Below are positions 10,306-19,067 of a stretch of DNA of 64,000 nt, one piece after another (position 1 is the stretch's first letter; every line of letters begins with the position of its first letter). A program made the translations under genes and the position numbers. This stretch comes from Azospirillum oleiclasticum. Its GTDB lineage: Bacteria > Pseudomonadota > Alphaproteobacteria > Azospirillales > Azospirillaceae. The stretch spans positions 1 through 64,000 of the forward strand of contig NZ_JABFFR010000002.1 of NCBI RefSeq assembly GCF_013423485.1. Reading direction: 5' to 3'. Below the pieces are notes generated by a model, which searched no databases, was not told the DNA's origin, and saw only the letters and a program-made list of their open reading frames with translations.

Positions 10306-10707
10306 TCAGCTCAGATCGTCCATGGCGTCCTGCAGCGACGGGTAGAGCGCCTCCACCAGCGAGCCGTCGACGCGCGCGGGCGGGCGCAGAATCTCGGCCG
10401 CCTCCAGTGCGCCGGCGAGCGTCAGGCCGTTGACCTCGACGAAGCCGCCACGGTCGCCGTAACGGCCGGCGATCCAGTCGGCTGCGGCGGGATCGCCGTC
10501 CAGCGTGTTGTTGGCGGACACCATCACGTGCGTCATGTCGTTGAGCCGGCGGAACCAGGCGAGACAGCCGTCGCCGGTGTCCATCGCTTTGAAGCCCGCC
10601 CCCTCCATCGCCCGGCGCACGGGCGGGCGCACCCGGTCGAGCGTGGCGGCGGATGGCGGCGCTGCGGCGTGCCCGGTGGCGGGGCCTAGTCCCGTCAGTT
10701 CTTCCAT
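10306..10707 (-). CDS. Hypothetical protein (133 aa)
   Basis: I do not recognise the family. The start at 10707 (M-E-E-L-T-G-L-G) is preferred over one at 10773, which would add a basic non-conserved-looking stretch overlapping the aspS upstream region. The body is a soluble alpha/beta-looking sequence (C-L-A-W-F-R-R-L-N-D-M-T-H-V-M-V-S, then Y-G-D-R-G-G-F-V-E-V-N-G-L-T-L) with no signal peptide and no obvious catalytic motif. It converges on the small proline-rich gene with a 9-bp gap and is divergent from aspS. Confidence 0.65.
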   Translation of the reverse strand: MEELTGLGPATGHAAAPPSAATLDRVRPPVRRAMEGAGFKAMDTGDGCLAWFRRLNDMTHVMVSANNTLDGDPAAADWIAGRYGDRGGFVEVNGLTLAGALEAAEILRPPARVDGSLVEALYPSLQDAMDDLS

Positions 10708-10792
10708 GGCCTGTCTTCCCGTGCGGTGATACCCGTTGGGTAACGTCCGCCGGGCTGGTCTTGTGCCGCTCACGGTCGCCGCCCCGCCGCGC

Positions 10793-10821
10793 TTGACAAT
10801 CGGGCGTCGTCGGTGTGGTGT
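10793..10821 (+). promoter_or_regulatory. Candidate sigma-70 promoter of aspS
   Basis: A consensus -35 TTGACA (10793-10798) is followed after 17 bp by a weak -10 TGGTGT (10816-10821), about 50 bp upstream of the aspS start. GC-rich alphaproteobacterial promoters often have poor -10 boxes. Confidence 0.45.
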
Positions 10822-10870
10822 GGCGGCCCGCTTTCCTGCCGGATTCGTCGCTTTTCAAGGTGCTTCGACC

Positions 10871-12715
10871 ATGCACGCCTACCGCACGCACACCTGCGGC
10901 CAGCTCCGCGATACCGATGATGGTGCCACCGTCCGCCTGTCGGGCTGGATCCACCGCAAGCGCGACCACGGCCAGCTCCTGTTCATCGACCTGCGGGACC
11001 ATTACGGGCTGACGCAGTGCGTGGTCGACACATCCAACCCGGCCTTCCAGGTGGCCGAGAAGCTGCGCGTTGAGTCGGTGATCACCGTGACCGGCGTTGT
11101 CGTCAAGCGCACGGCCGAGACCATCAACGACAAGCTGCCCACCGGCCGCATCGAGGTGAAGCTGCGCGAGCTGACCGTGCAGAGCGAGGCCGAGACGCTG
11201 CCCATGCCGGTCAACCAGGACGCCGACGCGGGTGAGGAGGTGCGGCTGCGCTACCGCTTCCTCGACCTGCGGCGCGAGCGGCTGCACGAGAACATCCTGC
11301 TGCGCTCGCGCGTCATCGCGTCGATCCGCAACCGCATGATCGGCCAGGGCTTCACCGAGTTCCAGACGCCGATCCTGACCGCGTCGAGCCCGGAGGGTGC
11401 GCGCGACTACCTCGTGCCCAGCCGCAACCACCCCGGCAAGTTCTACGCGCTGCCGCAGGCGCCGCAGCAGTTCAAGCAGCTTCTGATGGTCGCGGGCTTC
11501 GACCGCTACTTCCAGATCGCGCCCTGTTTCCGCGACGAGGACGCGCGCGCCGACCGCTCGCCCGGCGAGTTCTACCAGCTCGACTTCGAGATGTCCTTCG
11601 TCACCCAGGAGGACGTCTTCGCCGCCATCGAGCCGGTGCTCTACGGCGTGTTCGACGAGTTCGGTGGTTACCGCCGCGCGACGATGCCGGCGGTGACCAA
11701 GCCGCCCTTCCCGCGGATCGCCTACGACGAGGCGATGCTGAAATACGGCTCCGACAAGCCGGACCTGCGCAACCCGCTGGTCATCACCGACGTCACCAAG
11801 GTGTTCAAGCGCCCGGATGTCGAGTTCCGCGCCTTCAAGGGCGTGATCGACAAGGGCGGCGTGGTGCGCGCCATCCGCGCCCCGCAGGTCCACGACAAGC
11901 CGCGCAGCTTCTTCGACAAGCTGAACGACTGGGCCAAGGAGCAGGGCGCCCCCGGCCTTGGCTACATCCTGTTCGAGGCGGCCGGCGGCAAGGGCCCCAT
12001 CGCCAAGTTCGTGCCGGCCGAGGCGCAGGCCGAGCTGCGGCGGGTGGTCGGGCTGGAGGACGGCGACGCGGTGTTCTTCGTCTGCGACCAGCCGGGTCCG
12101 GCGGCCAAGCTGGCCGGGCAGGCGCGCACGCGGCTGGGCCAGGAGCTGGACCTGATCGAGAAGGACGTGTTCCGCTTCTGCTGGATCGTCGATTTCCCGA
12201 TGTACGAGATGGACGAGGAGACGGGCAAGGTGGTGTTCAGCCACAACCCCTTCTCGATGCCGCAGGGCGGGCTCGACGCGCTGCTCAACAAGGACCCGCT
12301 GACGATCAAGGCCTACCAGTACGACATCGTCTGCAACGGCGTGGAGCTGTCGTCCGGCGCCATCCGGAACCATCTGCCGGAGGTCATGTACAAGGCCTTC
12401 GAGATCGCCGGCTATGGCGCGGAGGAGCTGGAGGCGCGCTTCGGCGGCATGCTGTCGGCCTTCAAGCTCGGCGCCCCGCCGCACGGCGGCTCGGCCCCCG
12501 GCATCGACCGCATCGTCATGCTGCTGGCCGACGAGCCGAACATCCGCGAGGTCATCCTGTTCCCGCTGAACCAGCGCGCCGAGGATCTGCTGATGCAGGC
12601 CCCGGCCCCGGTGCAGTCGGAGCGGCTGCGCGAGCTGCACCTGAAGCTCGACCTGCCCAAGCCGAAGACCGCGGGCGGTGCCGCTTCGGCGGGTGGGCCG
12701 AAGACTGCGGAGTGA
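10871..12715 (+). CDS. aspS: Aspartyl-tRNA synthetase
   Basis: A 614-aa class II aminoacyl-tRNA synthetase, charging tRNA with aspartate in the cytoplasm. The start at 10871 ([10 protein letters not shown]) matches the family N-terminus. An OB-fold anticodon-binding domain (~1-105, [11 protein letters not shown]) precedes the catalytic domain, with motif 2 ([10 protein letters not shown]), the bacterial GAD insertion (~300-420), and motif 3 ([11 protein letters not shown]). The length is normal for the bacterial type. Many alphaproteobacteria use a non-discriminating AspRS plus GatCAB; whether this one does cannot be read from the sequence. It stands alone, with a GC-rich palindrome pair after its stop. 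Confidence 0.97.
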   Translation: MHAYRTHTCGQLRDTDDGATVRLSGWIHRKRDHGQLLFIDLRDHYGLTQCVVDTSNPAFQVAEKLRVESVITVTGVVVKRTAETINDKLPTGRIEVKLRELTVQSEAETLPMPVNQDADAGEEVRLRYRFLDLRRERLHENILLRSRVIASIRNRMIGQGFTEFQTPILTASSPEGARDYLVPSRNHPGKFYALPQAPQQFKQLLMVAGFDRYFQIAPCFRDEDARADRSPGEFYQLDFEMSFVTQEDVFAAIEPVLYGVFDEFGGYRRATMPAVTKPPFPRIAYDEAMLKYGSDKPDLRNPLVITDVTKVFKRPDVEFRAFKGVIDKGGVVRAIRAPQVHDKPRSFFDKLNDWAKEQGAPGLGYILFEAAGGKGPIAKFVPAEAQAELRRVVGLEDGDAVFFVCDQPGPAAKLAGQARTRLGQELDLIEKDVFRFCWIVDFPMYEMDEETGKVVFSHNPFSMPQGGLDALLNKDPLTIKAYQYDIVCNGVELSSGAIRNHLPEVMYKAFEIAGYGAEELEARFGGMLSAFKLGAPPHGGSAPGIDRIVMLLADEPNIREVILFPLNQRAEDLLMQAPAPVQSERLRELHLKLDLPKPKTAGGAASAGGPKTAE

Positions 12716-12726
12716 GTTGCTGCAAC

Positions 12727-12817
12727 GGGCCCCCACCCAAACCCTCCCCTATCTGGCGACGGGGGAGGGCTTAAAACTCCTCCCCCCGCGAAGTGGGGGG
12801 AGGTCGGGAGGGGGCCC
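12727..12817. terminator. Nested GC-rich palindromes downstream of aspS
   Basis: Two hairpins occur in tandem: CCCTCCCC (12742-12749) with GGGGAGGG (12762-12769), and CCTCCCCCC (12779-12787) with GGGGGGAGG (12795-12803). GGGCCCCC at 12727 can also pair with GGGGGCCCC around 12809-12817, enclosing both. The unit resembles a REP-like intergenic element and may also end transcription from both convergent genes. Confidence 0.55.
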
Positions 12818-12835
12818 CGACGCGACCACCCCGTC

Positions 12836-13264
12836 CTATGGCTCCCGATACCCCAGCGCGCGCAGCTCAAGCTGATAGCGGCGGGGGTCGTTGCGGAAGG
12901 CGATGGTGGCCTTTCGTCTCGACTCCGCCGGCAGGAAATCCAGCGTGACCGCGCTGGTCTCGATGGTGCGCCCGCCGTCCGTCAGGCGTCCTTCGATCTC
13001 CACCTCCTCCGCCGTGCGCCCGCCGCTGTTGCGGGCCGACAGCAGGACGCGGAAGCCCTGTTCGCCGGGCAGGACCTGATCCACCGACACCACGACGTCC
13101 GGCGGGGTGCCATCCTTCGTCAGGCCGGTGTGGATCAGATAGGCGATGCTGCCGGAGACCAGCAGCAGGCCGATGGCGGCGACGATCCACTCCAGCCGCG
13201 ACACACCGGCGGCGTCGCGTTTCGGATCGATCGGGAGGTCGCGGCTCCCGGATTGCTCGGACAT
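12836..13264 (-). CDS. TIGR02588-family single-pass membrane protein
   Basis: A 142-aa protein starting at 13264 (M-S-E-Q-S-G-S-R). A short cytoplasmic N-terminus is followed by one membrane helix (about residues 25-45, W-I-V-A-A-I-G-L-L-L) and a beta-rich extracytoplasmic domain (V-V-V-S-V-D, F-R-V-L-L-S-A-R-N-S-G, A-T-I-A-F-R-N-D-P). This matches the TIGR02588 conserved hypothetical family. It lies 11 nt downstream of the TIGR02587 gene; the two families are typically adjacent and so probably form a complex. Function unknown. Confidence 0.75.
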   Translation of the reverse strand: MSEQSGSRDLPIDPKRDAAGVSRLEWIVAAIGLLLVSGSIAYLIHTGLTKDGTPPDVVVSVDQVLPGEQGFRVLLSARNSGGRTAEEVEIEGRLTDGGRTIETSAVTLDFLPAESRRKATIAFRNDPRRYQLELRALGYREP

Positions 13265-13275
13265 GGGGAACCCCG

Positions 13276-14139
13276 CTACAGGATCAGCCGGGCGGCGGCG
13301 GCGCCGACGGAGGCCGGGAAGCACAGGACCATCGCGGCCATCACCGCGCTCCGCACCCCCATACCGTCCAGCCGCCCGAACGACCACAGCACATACAGGC
13401 TCATCACCAGGCACACGGCGTAGCCGGCGACGGTGTAGCGAAGGAACAGGCTCCAGCCCGGCGCGTCCTCCGGCCGGTGCTCCTCCTGCCCCTGGAACCG
13501 CAAGGCGTAGACGAAGCCGTGCATCATCAGCAGCGACAGCAGCACCAGGGCCAGCGTGTGCCACACGGTCATCTGGAAGGAGATGACGATCATCTCCTCC
13601 GTCGGTGCCACGTTGAAGGCCAGGAAGGTGGCCCCCACCGCCATGATGAACAGCTCGGCGAAATAGCCCTTCACCCGCTGGCCCGGCGGCTCGGCGTCAT
13701 TGACCGACTGGCCGAACTGGTTCTGCGCCAGCAGCGCCCCGATGGCTCCGGCCAGAGCCTGGAGCGACACCTTTCCGACGATCTCGTCCGCCGTCATGTC
13801 CGGGCCGATGACGCCGAAGCACAGCAGCACCGTGCCGGCGGCGGCGAAGCCGACGGCGTAGGCGACGAAAGCGTCGATCAGATCCTCGCGCCAATTGAAG
13901 GTGTCCTCGAAGCCGACATAGTGCGACAGCCCGACCAGCAGCGGCACGCCGGCCGCCAGCATCAGCGCCAGCCGGAGGCGGTCCATGTAGAAGCCGAGGT
14001 ACCACATCTCCATGGTCATGAAGATCGGCAGCGAGAAGATGATGGCGCCCCCGAAGGCGCGGGCGAGGCCGATGCGGAACAGCCGCTCGCTTTCGGCGGC
14101 GGCGGATCGGCGGTCCTTGGCTGCGGTCACGCTTGTCAT
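13276..14139 (-). CDS. TIGR02587 (DUF2391) integral membrane protein
   Basis: A 287-aa polytopic membrane protein with about seven hydrophobic segments, including G-G-A-I-I-F-S-L-P-I-F, L-M-L-A-A-G-V-P-L-L-V-G-L, F-V-A-Y-A-V-G-F-A-A-A-G-T and a final M-A-A-M-V-L-C-F-P. The start at 14139 is preferred to 14160; both leave the gene just upstream of the rluA-family stop. The conserved F-N-W-R-E-D and A-P-T-E-E-M motifs fit the TIGR02587/DUF2391 family. With the TIGR02588 gene it forms a two-gene unit. No biochemical role is established for the family. Confidence 0.78.
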   Translation of the reverse strand: MTSVTAAKDRRSAAAESERLFRIGLARAFGGAIIFSLPIFMTMEMWYLGFYMDRLRLALMLAAGVPLLVGLSHYVGFEDTFNWREDLIDAFVAYAVGFAAAGTVLLCFGVIGPDMTADEIVGKVSLQALAGAIGALLAQNQFGQSVNDAEPPGQRVKGYFAELFIMAVGATFLAFNVAPTEEMIVISFQMTVWHTLALVLLSLLMMHGFVYALRFQGQEEHRPEDAPGWSLFLRYTVAGYAVCLVMSLYVLWSFGRLDGMGVRSAVMAAMVLCFPASVGAAAARLIL

Positions 14140-14174
14140 GCCGGACAAACGCGCGAACACCGCGGCAGGGTCCC

Positions 14175-14864
14175 TCAGGCGTCTCCGCCGAAGCCGCAGG
14201 CCGCGAGCGCGTCCCGCATATGCGCCGGGACCGGGGCGGTGACCGCGATCGGGTCGCGCTTGGGGTAGAGCGGAACCACGATGCCGCGCGAGTGCAGGTG
14301 CAGCGGCGTGCCCGGCCGGGCCTTGTCCCCGGCGTATTGCGGGTCACCCAGCAGTGGGCAGCCGAGATGGGCGGCGTGCACGCGGATTTGATGGGTCCGC
14401 CCCGTGCGCGGGTGGAAGGCCACCCAACTCAGCCCGTCCGCCCGGCCCAGCAACTCGTAATCGGTGACGGAGGGCTGGCCGTCGTCGGCCACCGTCATGC
14501 GCCAGCCGCCGCCCTTGCGGGACACCTTCTTCAGCGGCCGGTCGATGGTGCCGCGCTCCTCCGGCGGCTCGCCCACCAGCACCGCCCAGTAGGTCTTGCC
14601 GATCCGCCCATCCTGGAACAGCCGCCCGAGCTTCGCCAGCGCCTTGCGGTGGCGCCCCAGCACCAGACAGCCCGACGTGTCGCGGTCCAGGCGGTGAGCG
14701 AGCGCTGGCGGGGCGGGCAGCCCGAAGCGCAGCCCGTCGAACAGCGCCTCCAGGTTCGGCCCGCCGCCTGGGCCGGCGTGCACGGGCAGCCCGGCCGGCT
14801 TGTCGATCACCAGCATGAGGCCGTCGCGGTGGAGGATGCGGGATTGGAGGTCGTCGGGGGTCAT
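14175..14864 (-). CDS. RluA-family pseudouridine synthase
   Basis: A 229-aa enzyme that would isomerise uridine to pseudouridine in rRNA or tRNA. The start at 14864 (M-T-P-D-D-L-Q-S) excludes a non-conserved 24-residue upstream stretch. The catalytic motif H-R-L-D-R-D-T-S-G (Asp nucleophile) lies near residue 68, followed by K-T-Y-W-A-V-L-V-G and the R-T-G-R-T-H-Q-I-R-V-H motif. There is no N-terminal S4 domain, so it is the short RluA/TruC-like type; the RNA target cannot be told from sequence alone. Confidence 0.9.
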   Translation of the reverse strand: MTPDDLQSRILHRDGLMLVIDKPAGLPVHAGPGGGPNLEALFDGLRFGLPAPPALAHRLDRDTSGCLVLGRHRKALAKLGRLFQDGRIGKTYWAVLVGEPPEERGTIDRPLKKVSRKGGGWRMTVADDGQPSVTDYELLGRADGLSWVAFHPRTGRTHQIRVHAAHLGCPLLGDPQYAGDKARPGTPLHLHSRGIVVPLYPKRDPIAVTAPVPAHMRDALAACGFGGDA

Positions 14865-14959
14865 GGAACCAAAGGGGCGCCGCGCCGGATGGCGTGTGGG
14901 GGTATCATAGGCGCCTGGCCGGAGAGCCGCAACCAAGGGGCGACGACGGTTCTGCCGCT

Positions 14960-15020
14960 TAAAGTTTCATTCAGATATTATATGTATACTTATTAAAGCC
15001 TGTCGATGCGTTCGACGGGC
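14960..15020 (+). promoter_or_regulatory. AT-rich promoter region and 5' hairpin upstream of the Hint gene
   Basis: A ~35-bp AT-rich stretch (around 14963-14997, with overlapping TATTAT and TATACT -10-like hexamers) stands out from the GC-rich surroundings. Just downstream an imperfect hairpin, GCCTGTCGA with TCGACGGGC (14997-15020), would sit in the 5' leader. The exact -35 cannot be fixed. Confidence 0.4.
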
Positions 15021-15081
15021 CGCAGCCGTCCCCGCAACGGCCCGCTCCGTTGCCGATTTCCAAAATCAAAGGATTCTTACG

Positions 15082-15690
15082 TTGGCACCTGATCCTACCT
15101 GCTTTTTGCGCGGCACCCACATCATGACCGACCGCGGGGCGCGCGCGATCGAGTCCCTCGCGATCGGCGACCGGGTTCTGTCCTGGAAGACCGGCGAGTA
15201 CCGGCCCATCCGCTGGATCGGCCGCCGCACCGTCCGCACCGACGATCTGCTGACGGAGGAGGGGCGCCGGGTCCATCTGCCCGTGCTCATCCAGCGCAAC
15301 GCCTTCGCGGAGAACGCGCCGTCGCGTGACCTGTACCTGTCGCCGGCCCACGGTCTGCTGGTGAAGGATTATGGCATTTCCGTGCGGCACCTGATCAACG
15401 GCACGACCGTGCGTCAGGTGGACGACATCCAGACCATCGAATATTTCCACATCGAACTGGACAGCCACGACGGCGTCTACGCCGAGAACATGGTCGCCGA
15501 GACCTACTTCGAGTCCGACAACCGCCACGCCTACGACAACGCCGGCGAATATGAGCGGCTCTACCCCGGCGACGACCCCCGGGTCCAGGAGCCCTGCGTC
15601 CGCATCGATGTGCCCGTCACCTTCGTGGCGGGCGTCCGCGCGCTGTTGAACAAGCGCGCCGCGCAGCTGGCCGCGGATGCGGCGGTCTGA
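15082..15690 (+). CDS. Stand-alone Hint (Hedgehog/intein-type) domain protein
   Basis: A 202-aa protein starting at a TTG (15082) after AAAGGA; no ATG fits. Only six residues precede C7 of C-F-L-R-G-T-H-I-M-T, the Hint nucleophile region; G-D-R-V-L-S-W and the S-P-A-H-G-L-L-V block follow, then Y-F-H-I-E-L-D-S-H-D and Y-A-E-N-M-V-A-E-T-Y. These are typical of the Hint_2 family common in Rhodospirillales and Acetobacterales. In other proteins such domains sit C-terminal to adhesins or toxins and self-cleave; here nothing precedes it. No signal peptide is visible. It is monocistronic with its own terminator. The function is unknown. Confidence 0.8.
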   Translation: MAPDPTCFLRGTHIMTDRGARAIESLAIGDRVLSWKTGEYRPIRWIGRRTVRTDDLLTEEGRRVHLPVLIQRNAFAENAPSRDLYLSPAHGLLVKDYGISVRHLINGTTVRQVDDIQTIEYFHIELDSHDGVYAENMVAETYFESDNRHAYDNAGEYERLYPGDDPRVQEPCVRIDVPVTFVAGVRALLNKRAAQLAADAAV

Positions 15691-15725
15691 GGCGTGACCC
15701 ATACGGCGCGACGGCGCCGACGACG

Positions 15726-15756
15726 CGAGGCGGCCCCAGGGCCGCCTCGTTGCGTT
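15726..15756 (+). terminator. Intrinsic terminator of the Hint gene
   Basis: A 10-bp perfect stem CGAGGCGGCC (15726-15735) and GGCCGCCTCG (15740-15749) with CCAG loop, followed by TTGCGTTT, about 35 nt after the stop codon. Confidence 0.7.
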
Positions 15757-15853
15757 TCCGGTCGTCGTAGCGGATGAATGGGCAGCTTCTTCCGGCCGGC
15801 AATCCCTGCCAGTCCGTTGCCGCCCATGGGGCAGAATCTGCCGTCCGTCGTGC

Positions 15854-15893
15854 CGCCACGGTCGGGGGGCGGGCGCCACCCCCGACCGTGGCG
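15854..15893 (-). terminator. flgH: Terminator of the flgFGAH operon
   Basis: A perfect 15-bp stem (15854-15868 with 15879-15893, core CACGGTCGGGGG) and 10-nt loop lies 7 nt past the flgH stop. It could serve either strand because the Hint gene converges on it. Confidence 0.7.
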
Positions 15894-15900
15894 CCGATCC

Positions 15901-16665
15901 TCAGAACGGCATGATGATGTCGAAGAGTTGCTGGCCGTAGCGGGGCTGCTGCACGTCGGAGATCTGGCCGCGGCCGGCGTAGGAGATGCGGGCTTCCGCG
16001 ATCTGGTCGTAGCGGATGGTGTTGGTGGCGGTGATGTCCTCCGGCCGGATCACGCCGGTGACCACCAGGTCGCGCACCTCGTAGTTCACCCGCACCTCCT
16101 GCCGGCCCTGGACCACCAGGTTGCCGTTCGGCAGGGTCTGGGTGACCAGCGCCGCCAGCTTCAGGTCCACCGTCTCCTTGCGGCGGATCTGGCCGGTGCC
16201 GCGGCTCGTCGAGGTGCTGGCGCCGTCCACCAGGTTGGTCGGATCGACCGCGTCGGGCAGGATGCCCTTCAGCTTGCTTTCCAGCCCCAGGAAGGCCGAC
16301 AGGTCGGCGGTCTCGCCGTTGTTGCGGGTGCGGCTGGTGGAGTTGTCGATCTGCGCCTCGTCCTCGATGCTGATCAGCACCGTCAGCAGGTCACCCACGC
16401 GGGCCGCCCGCTGGTCCTTGAAGAAGGCCTTGGCCCCGGTGCGCCACAGCGAGTTGGGGTTGCGCTCGACCGGCAGCGGCGTCGGCATCGGCAGGCTGAC
16501 CGGCTGGTAACCGGGCGCCGCCTGCGGGTCCTGGATCTTGGTGAGCTGCGGGCCCGAGCCGAGCTCGGACATCCGGGAGAAGGCGTTGCAGGCTGGCAGG
16601 CCGGCGGTGACGGCCGCGAGCAGGGCGAAGCGGAACGCGGTGCGGGCGAGGCGGCGGGTGGTCAT
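15901..16665 (-). CDS. flgH: Flagellar L-ring lipoprotein FlgH
   Basis: A 254-aa outer-membrane lipoprotein forming the L-ring around the flagellar rod. It has a lipoprotein signal with lipobox L-P-A-C (Cys ~26) followed by N-A-F. The conserved N-P-N-S-L-W block, D-L-L-T-V-L-I-S-I and the C-terminal G-R-G-Q-I-S-D-V-Q-Q-P-R-Y-G-Q-Q-L pattern identify FlgH. It is last in the leftward flgF-flgG-flgA-flgH operon, 16 nt after flgA, and is followed by a strong hairpin. Confidence 0.96.
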   Translation of the reverse strand: MTTRRLARTAFRFALLAAVTAGLPACNAFSRMSELGSGPQLTKIQDPQAAPGYQPVSLPMPTPLPVERNPNSLWRTGAKAFFKDQRAARVGDLLTVLISIEDEAQIDNSTSRTRNNGETADLSAFLGLESKLKGILPDAVDPTNLVDGASTSTSRGTGQIRRKETVDLKLAALVTQTLPNGNLVVQGRQEVRVNYEVRDLVVTGVIRPEDITATNTIRYDQIAEARISYAGRGQISDVQQPRYGQQLFDIIMPF

Positions 16666-16681
16666 CGGAGGTTTCTCCCGA

Positions 16682-17440
16682 TCAATAGGTGGGGACGCCG
16701 GGCTTTGCCACGACGACGACGTTGGGGCCCGCGACCGTCGCTTCGACGATGCGGTTGGATTGGGTGTTCACGACGCGGATGACATCGCCCTTGCCGCCGT
16801 CCTGCAGGGCCTTGCCCTGGGCGCTCAGCGACATGGAGGGCGTGGAAAGGGTGATGACGACCAGCGCGCCCTTGTCGATCACGCGCGGCGACTGGATGTC
16901 GCGCAGCCGGACTGGCTGGTTCACCGGCACGCCGCGCTTGGGCGTCATGCCGACGAGGTCGTTCTCGGAGGTTGCGACGTCGCTGCCGGCCTGATCGGCG
17001 CGCACCTCGACCCAGGCGATGTCCTGGGCGGCGATGGCGTCTCCGGTGCCGATGCGGCGGTTCAGCACGGGCACCTCGACCACGCCATAGGCGCGTCCGG
17101 CGACCGGGAGCCGCACCGCCGGCTTGGTGCCGGGCACCACCAGCTCGGCGGCGAAACGGCCGCTGACCGGGTTGTAGTAGACATTCTCCGCCGTCAGCGA
17201 CCCGGCCCCGGCGGGAGCGCGCAGCTCGACCGAACGGTTGTCGAACTCGATCCGCAGCCGGCCGGCGGTGATCTGACGGGACAGCTCGCGGCCCAGCACC
17301 GCCTCCGCATGGTCCTGCCCGTAGATCGCCACGGACTGGGCGGCCGGAACCTGGGCCCCGATGGTCTGGGCGGTGGCGGTCAGCGCGGCGGTGGCGAGGA
17401 CCAGGGCGGTGCCGAGGAGGAGGGAGGCGGTGCGGATCAT
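16682..17440 (-). CDS. flgA: Flagellar P-ring assembly chaperone FlgA
   Basis: A 252-aa periplasmic protein that helps FlgI assemble the P-ring. A signal peptide (about 1-24, ending T-A-T-A-Q) is followed by the FlgA SAF-like domain: I-G-T-G-D-A-I-A-A-Q-D-I, P-K-R-G-V-P-V-N-Q-P-V-R and the C-terminal D-V-I-R-V-V-N-T-Q-S-N-R-I-V-E-A-T-V. It lies between flgG (28-nt gap) and flgH in the usual order. Confidence 0.95.
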   Translation of the reverse strand: MIRTASLLLGTALVLATAALTATAQTIGAQVPAAQSVAIYGQDHAEAVLGRELSRQITAGRLRIEFDNRSVELRAPAGAGSLTAENVYYNPVSGRFAAELVVPGTKPAVRLPVAGRAYGVVEVPVLNRRIGTGDAIAAQDIAWVEVRADQAGSDVATSENDLVGMTPKRGVPVNQPVRLRDIQSPRVIDKGALVVITLSTPSMSLSAQGKALQDGGKGDVIRVVNTQSNRIVEATVAGPNVVVVAKPGVPTY

Positions 17441-17468
17441 GGCGGCGGTTCCCCAGGAAGCGGCGCGG

Positions 17469-18254
17469 TCAGCGGAGCTGGCCGACGGTCTGCATCATCT
17501 CGTCGGTGGTCTTGATGACCTTGGAGTTCATCTCGTAGGCGCGCTGCGCGGTGATCAGGGTGGTGATCTCCTGCACGATGTTGACGTTCGACGTCTCCAG
17601 CGCCCCCTGCACCAGCCGGCCGAAGCCCGGCGCGCCGGGGTTGCCGACCACGCCGCCGCCCGAGGCGGGGGTCTCCATGAACAGGTTGTCCCCGATGGCT
17701 TCCAGGCCGGCGGCGTTGGGGAAGGTGGCCAGCTGGAGCTGGCCGACATTCTGCGTCTCCACCTGCCCGTCCGTCTTCACCAGCACCTCGCCCGAGGGGT
17801 TGATCGCCACGTCCACCGCGTCGGTCGGGATGGTGATCGCGGGGATCACCTGATAGCCGTCGGCGGTGACGATCACCCCTTCCGGCGAGAGCTTGAAGTT
17901 GCCGGCGCGGGTGTAGGAGGTGTCGCCGTTGGGAAGCTGGACCTGGAAGTAGCCGGCGCCGTTCACCGCCACGTCCAGCTTGTTGTCGGTGACGGTCAGG
18001 TTGCCCTGCTCCAGGATGCGGCCGATGGCGGCGACCCGCACGCCGGCACCCACCTGCACGCCGGTCGGCACGATGGTGCCGGCGTCCGACGAGGTGGAGC
18101 CGATGCGGCGGAAGTTCTGGTAGAGCAGGTCCTGGAATTCCGCCCGCTGCTTCTTGAAACCGGTCGTGGTGGCGTTGGCGATGTTGTTCGAGATGGTCTC
18201 GACGTTGACCTGCTGGGCCAGCATCCCGGTAGCGCCGATGGCGAGGCTGCGCAT
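17469..18254 (-). CDS. flgG: Flagellar distal rod protein FlgG
   Basis: A 261-aa protein exported by the flagellar type III system to form the distal rod. It begins M-R-S-L-A-I-G-A-T-G-M-L-A-Q-Q with the rod-family motif N-I-A-N-A-T-T-T-G-F-K-K, contains G-Y-F-Q-V and T-R-A-G-N-F-K-L, and ends with the FlgG C-terminus Y-E-M-N-S-K-V-I-K-T-T-D-E-M-M. The length matches the 260-262 aa norm. It follows flgF by 34 nt. Confidence 0.97.
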   Translation of the reverse strand: MRSLAIGATGMLAQQVNVETISNNIANATTTGFKKQRAEFQDLLYQNFRRIGSTSSDAGTIVPTGVQVGAGVRVAAIGRILEQGNLTVTDNKLDVAVNGAGYFQVQLPNGDTSYTRAGNFKLSPEGVIVTADGYQVIPAITIPTDAVDVAINPSGEVLVKTDGQVETQNVGQLQLATFPNAAGLEAIGDNLFMETPASGGGVVGNPGAPGFGRLVQGALETSNVNIVQEITTLITAQRAYEMNSKVIKTTDEMMQTVGQLR

Positions 18255-18288
18255 GGTGGTGTGTCCTCTCTTCGTCCCGGTGACCGGC

Positions 18289-19011
18289 TCAGACCACGCG
18301 CCCGAGGCGCTGGATCACGGTGCGGATGCGTTCGTGCTCGTTGTCGATGAAGCGCTGGTTCTGCTGGTACTGGCGCATGATCTCGATCATCGCGGTCATC
18401 TCCACCACCGGCTTGACGTTGCTTTGTTCAAGCAAGCCCTGTGCCACCTTCGTCTCGGGCGGGGCCGGCTGCGGATCCTCGTCGGTGACGTAGAGGCCGG
18501 AACCGACCTCGGTCATCAGCTGCTCGTTGCGGAAGGTGACGATGTTCAGACGGCCGACCGCACCCAGCTCGGTGGAGACGGTGCCGTCGCCGGCCAGTGT
18601 GATCTCGCGCGCACCCTCGGGGATGACCATGGGCTGGCCGTTGTCCGAGAGCAGGGGAAGGCCGCCGGCATCGACGATCTGGCGCTGGTCGTTCAGGTGG
18701 AAATTGCCGGCGCGCGTGTAGCGGCGGCCGCTGGCGGTATCGACCGTGAAGTAACCGGGGCCGTTCAGCGCGAAGTCCAGCGAGTTGCCGGTGTGGGTCA
18801 TTCCCCCGTTGGTGATGTCGCGCGCCACGCCGCGGTCCTGCACGAAGCTGACCTGCTCGTGCATGCCCGGCCGCTCCAGGAATTCGGTGAACAGCATGCG
18901 CTGCTGCTTGAAGCCGGTGGTGTTCATGTTCGCGATGTTGTTCGAGACGACGTCCATCTGGCGGCGCAGAGCGGTCTGGCGCGACAGGGCGACGTAGATC
19001 GGATTTTCCAT
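18289..19011 (-). CDS. flgF: Flagellar proximal rod protein FlgF
   Basis: A 240-aa rod protein. I chose the start at 19011 (M-E-N-P-I-Y-V-A-L-S-R-Q), preceded by GGGAG; an upstream start at 19047 would add residues not seen in FlgF. The rod motif N-N-I-A-N-M-N-T-T-G-F-K and the internal G-Y-F-T-V and Y-T-R-A-G-N-F-H-L identify the family. It is the first gene of the flgF-flgG-flgA-flgH operon and lies ~45 nt downstream of the predicted sigma-54 start site. Confidence 0.95.
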   Translation of the reverse strand: MENPIYVALSRQTALRRQMDVVSNNIANMNTTGFKQQRMLFTEFLERPGMHEQVSFVQDRGVARDITNGGMTHTGNSLDFALNGPGYFTVDTASGRRYTRAGNFHLNDQRQIVDAGGLPLLSDNGQPMVIPEGAREITLAGDGTVSTELGAVGRLNIVTFRNEQLMTEVGSGLYVTDEDPQPAPPETKVAQGLLEQSNVKPVVEMTAMIEIMRQYQQNQRFIDNEHERIRTVIQRLGRVV

Positions 19012-19067
19012 CGTGATGACTCCCGAGCTTCCGGCCGGCGGGTCCATCGATGCCGGTGCAAATCCCT

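Noticed and set aside
8591-12736. 1381-codon minus-strand open frame
   Set aside because: It is antisense to the FAD oxidoreductase and aspS, has low-complexity Arg/His/Gly-rich composition and no family motif. Long antisense frames are expected at this GC content.
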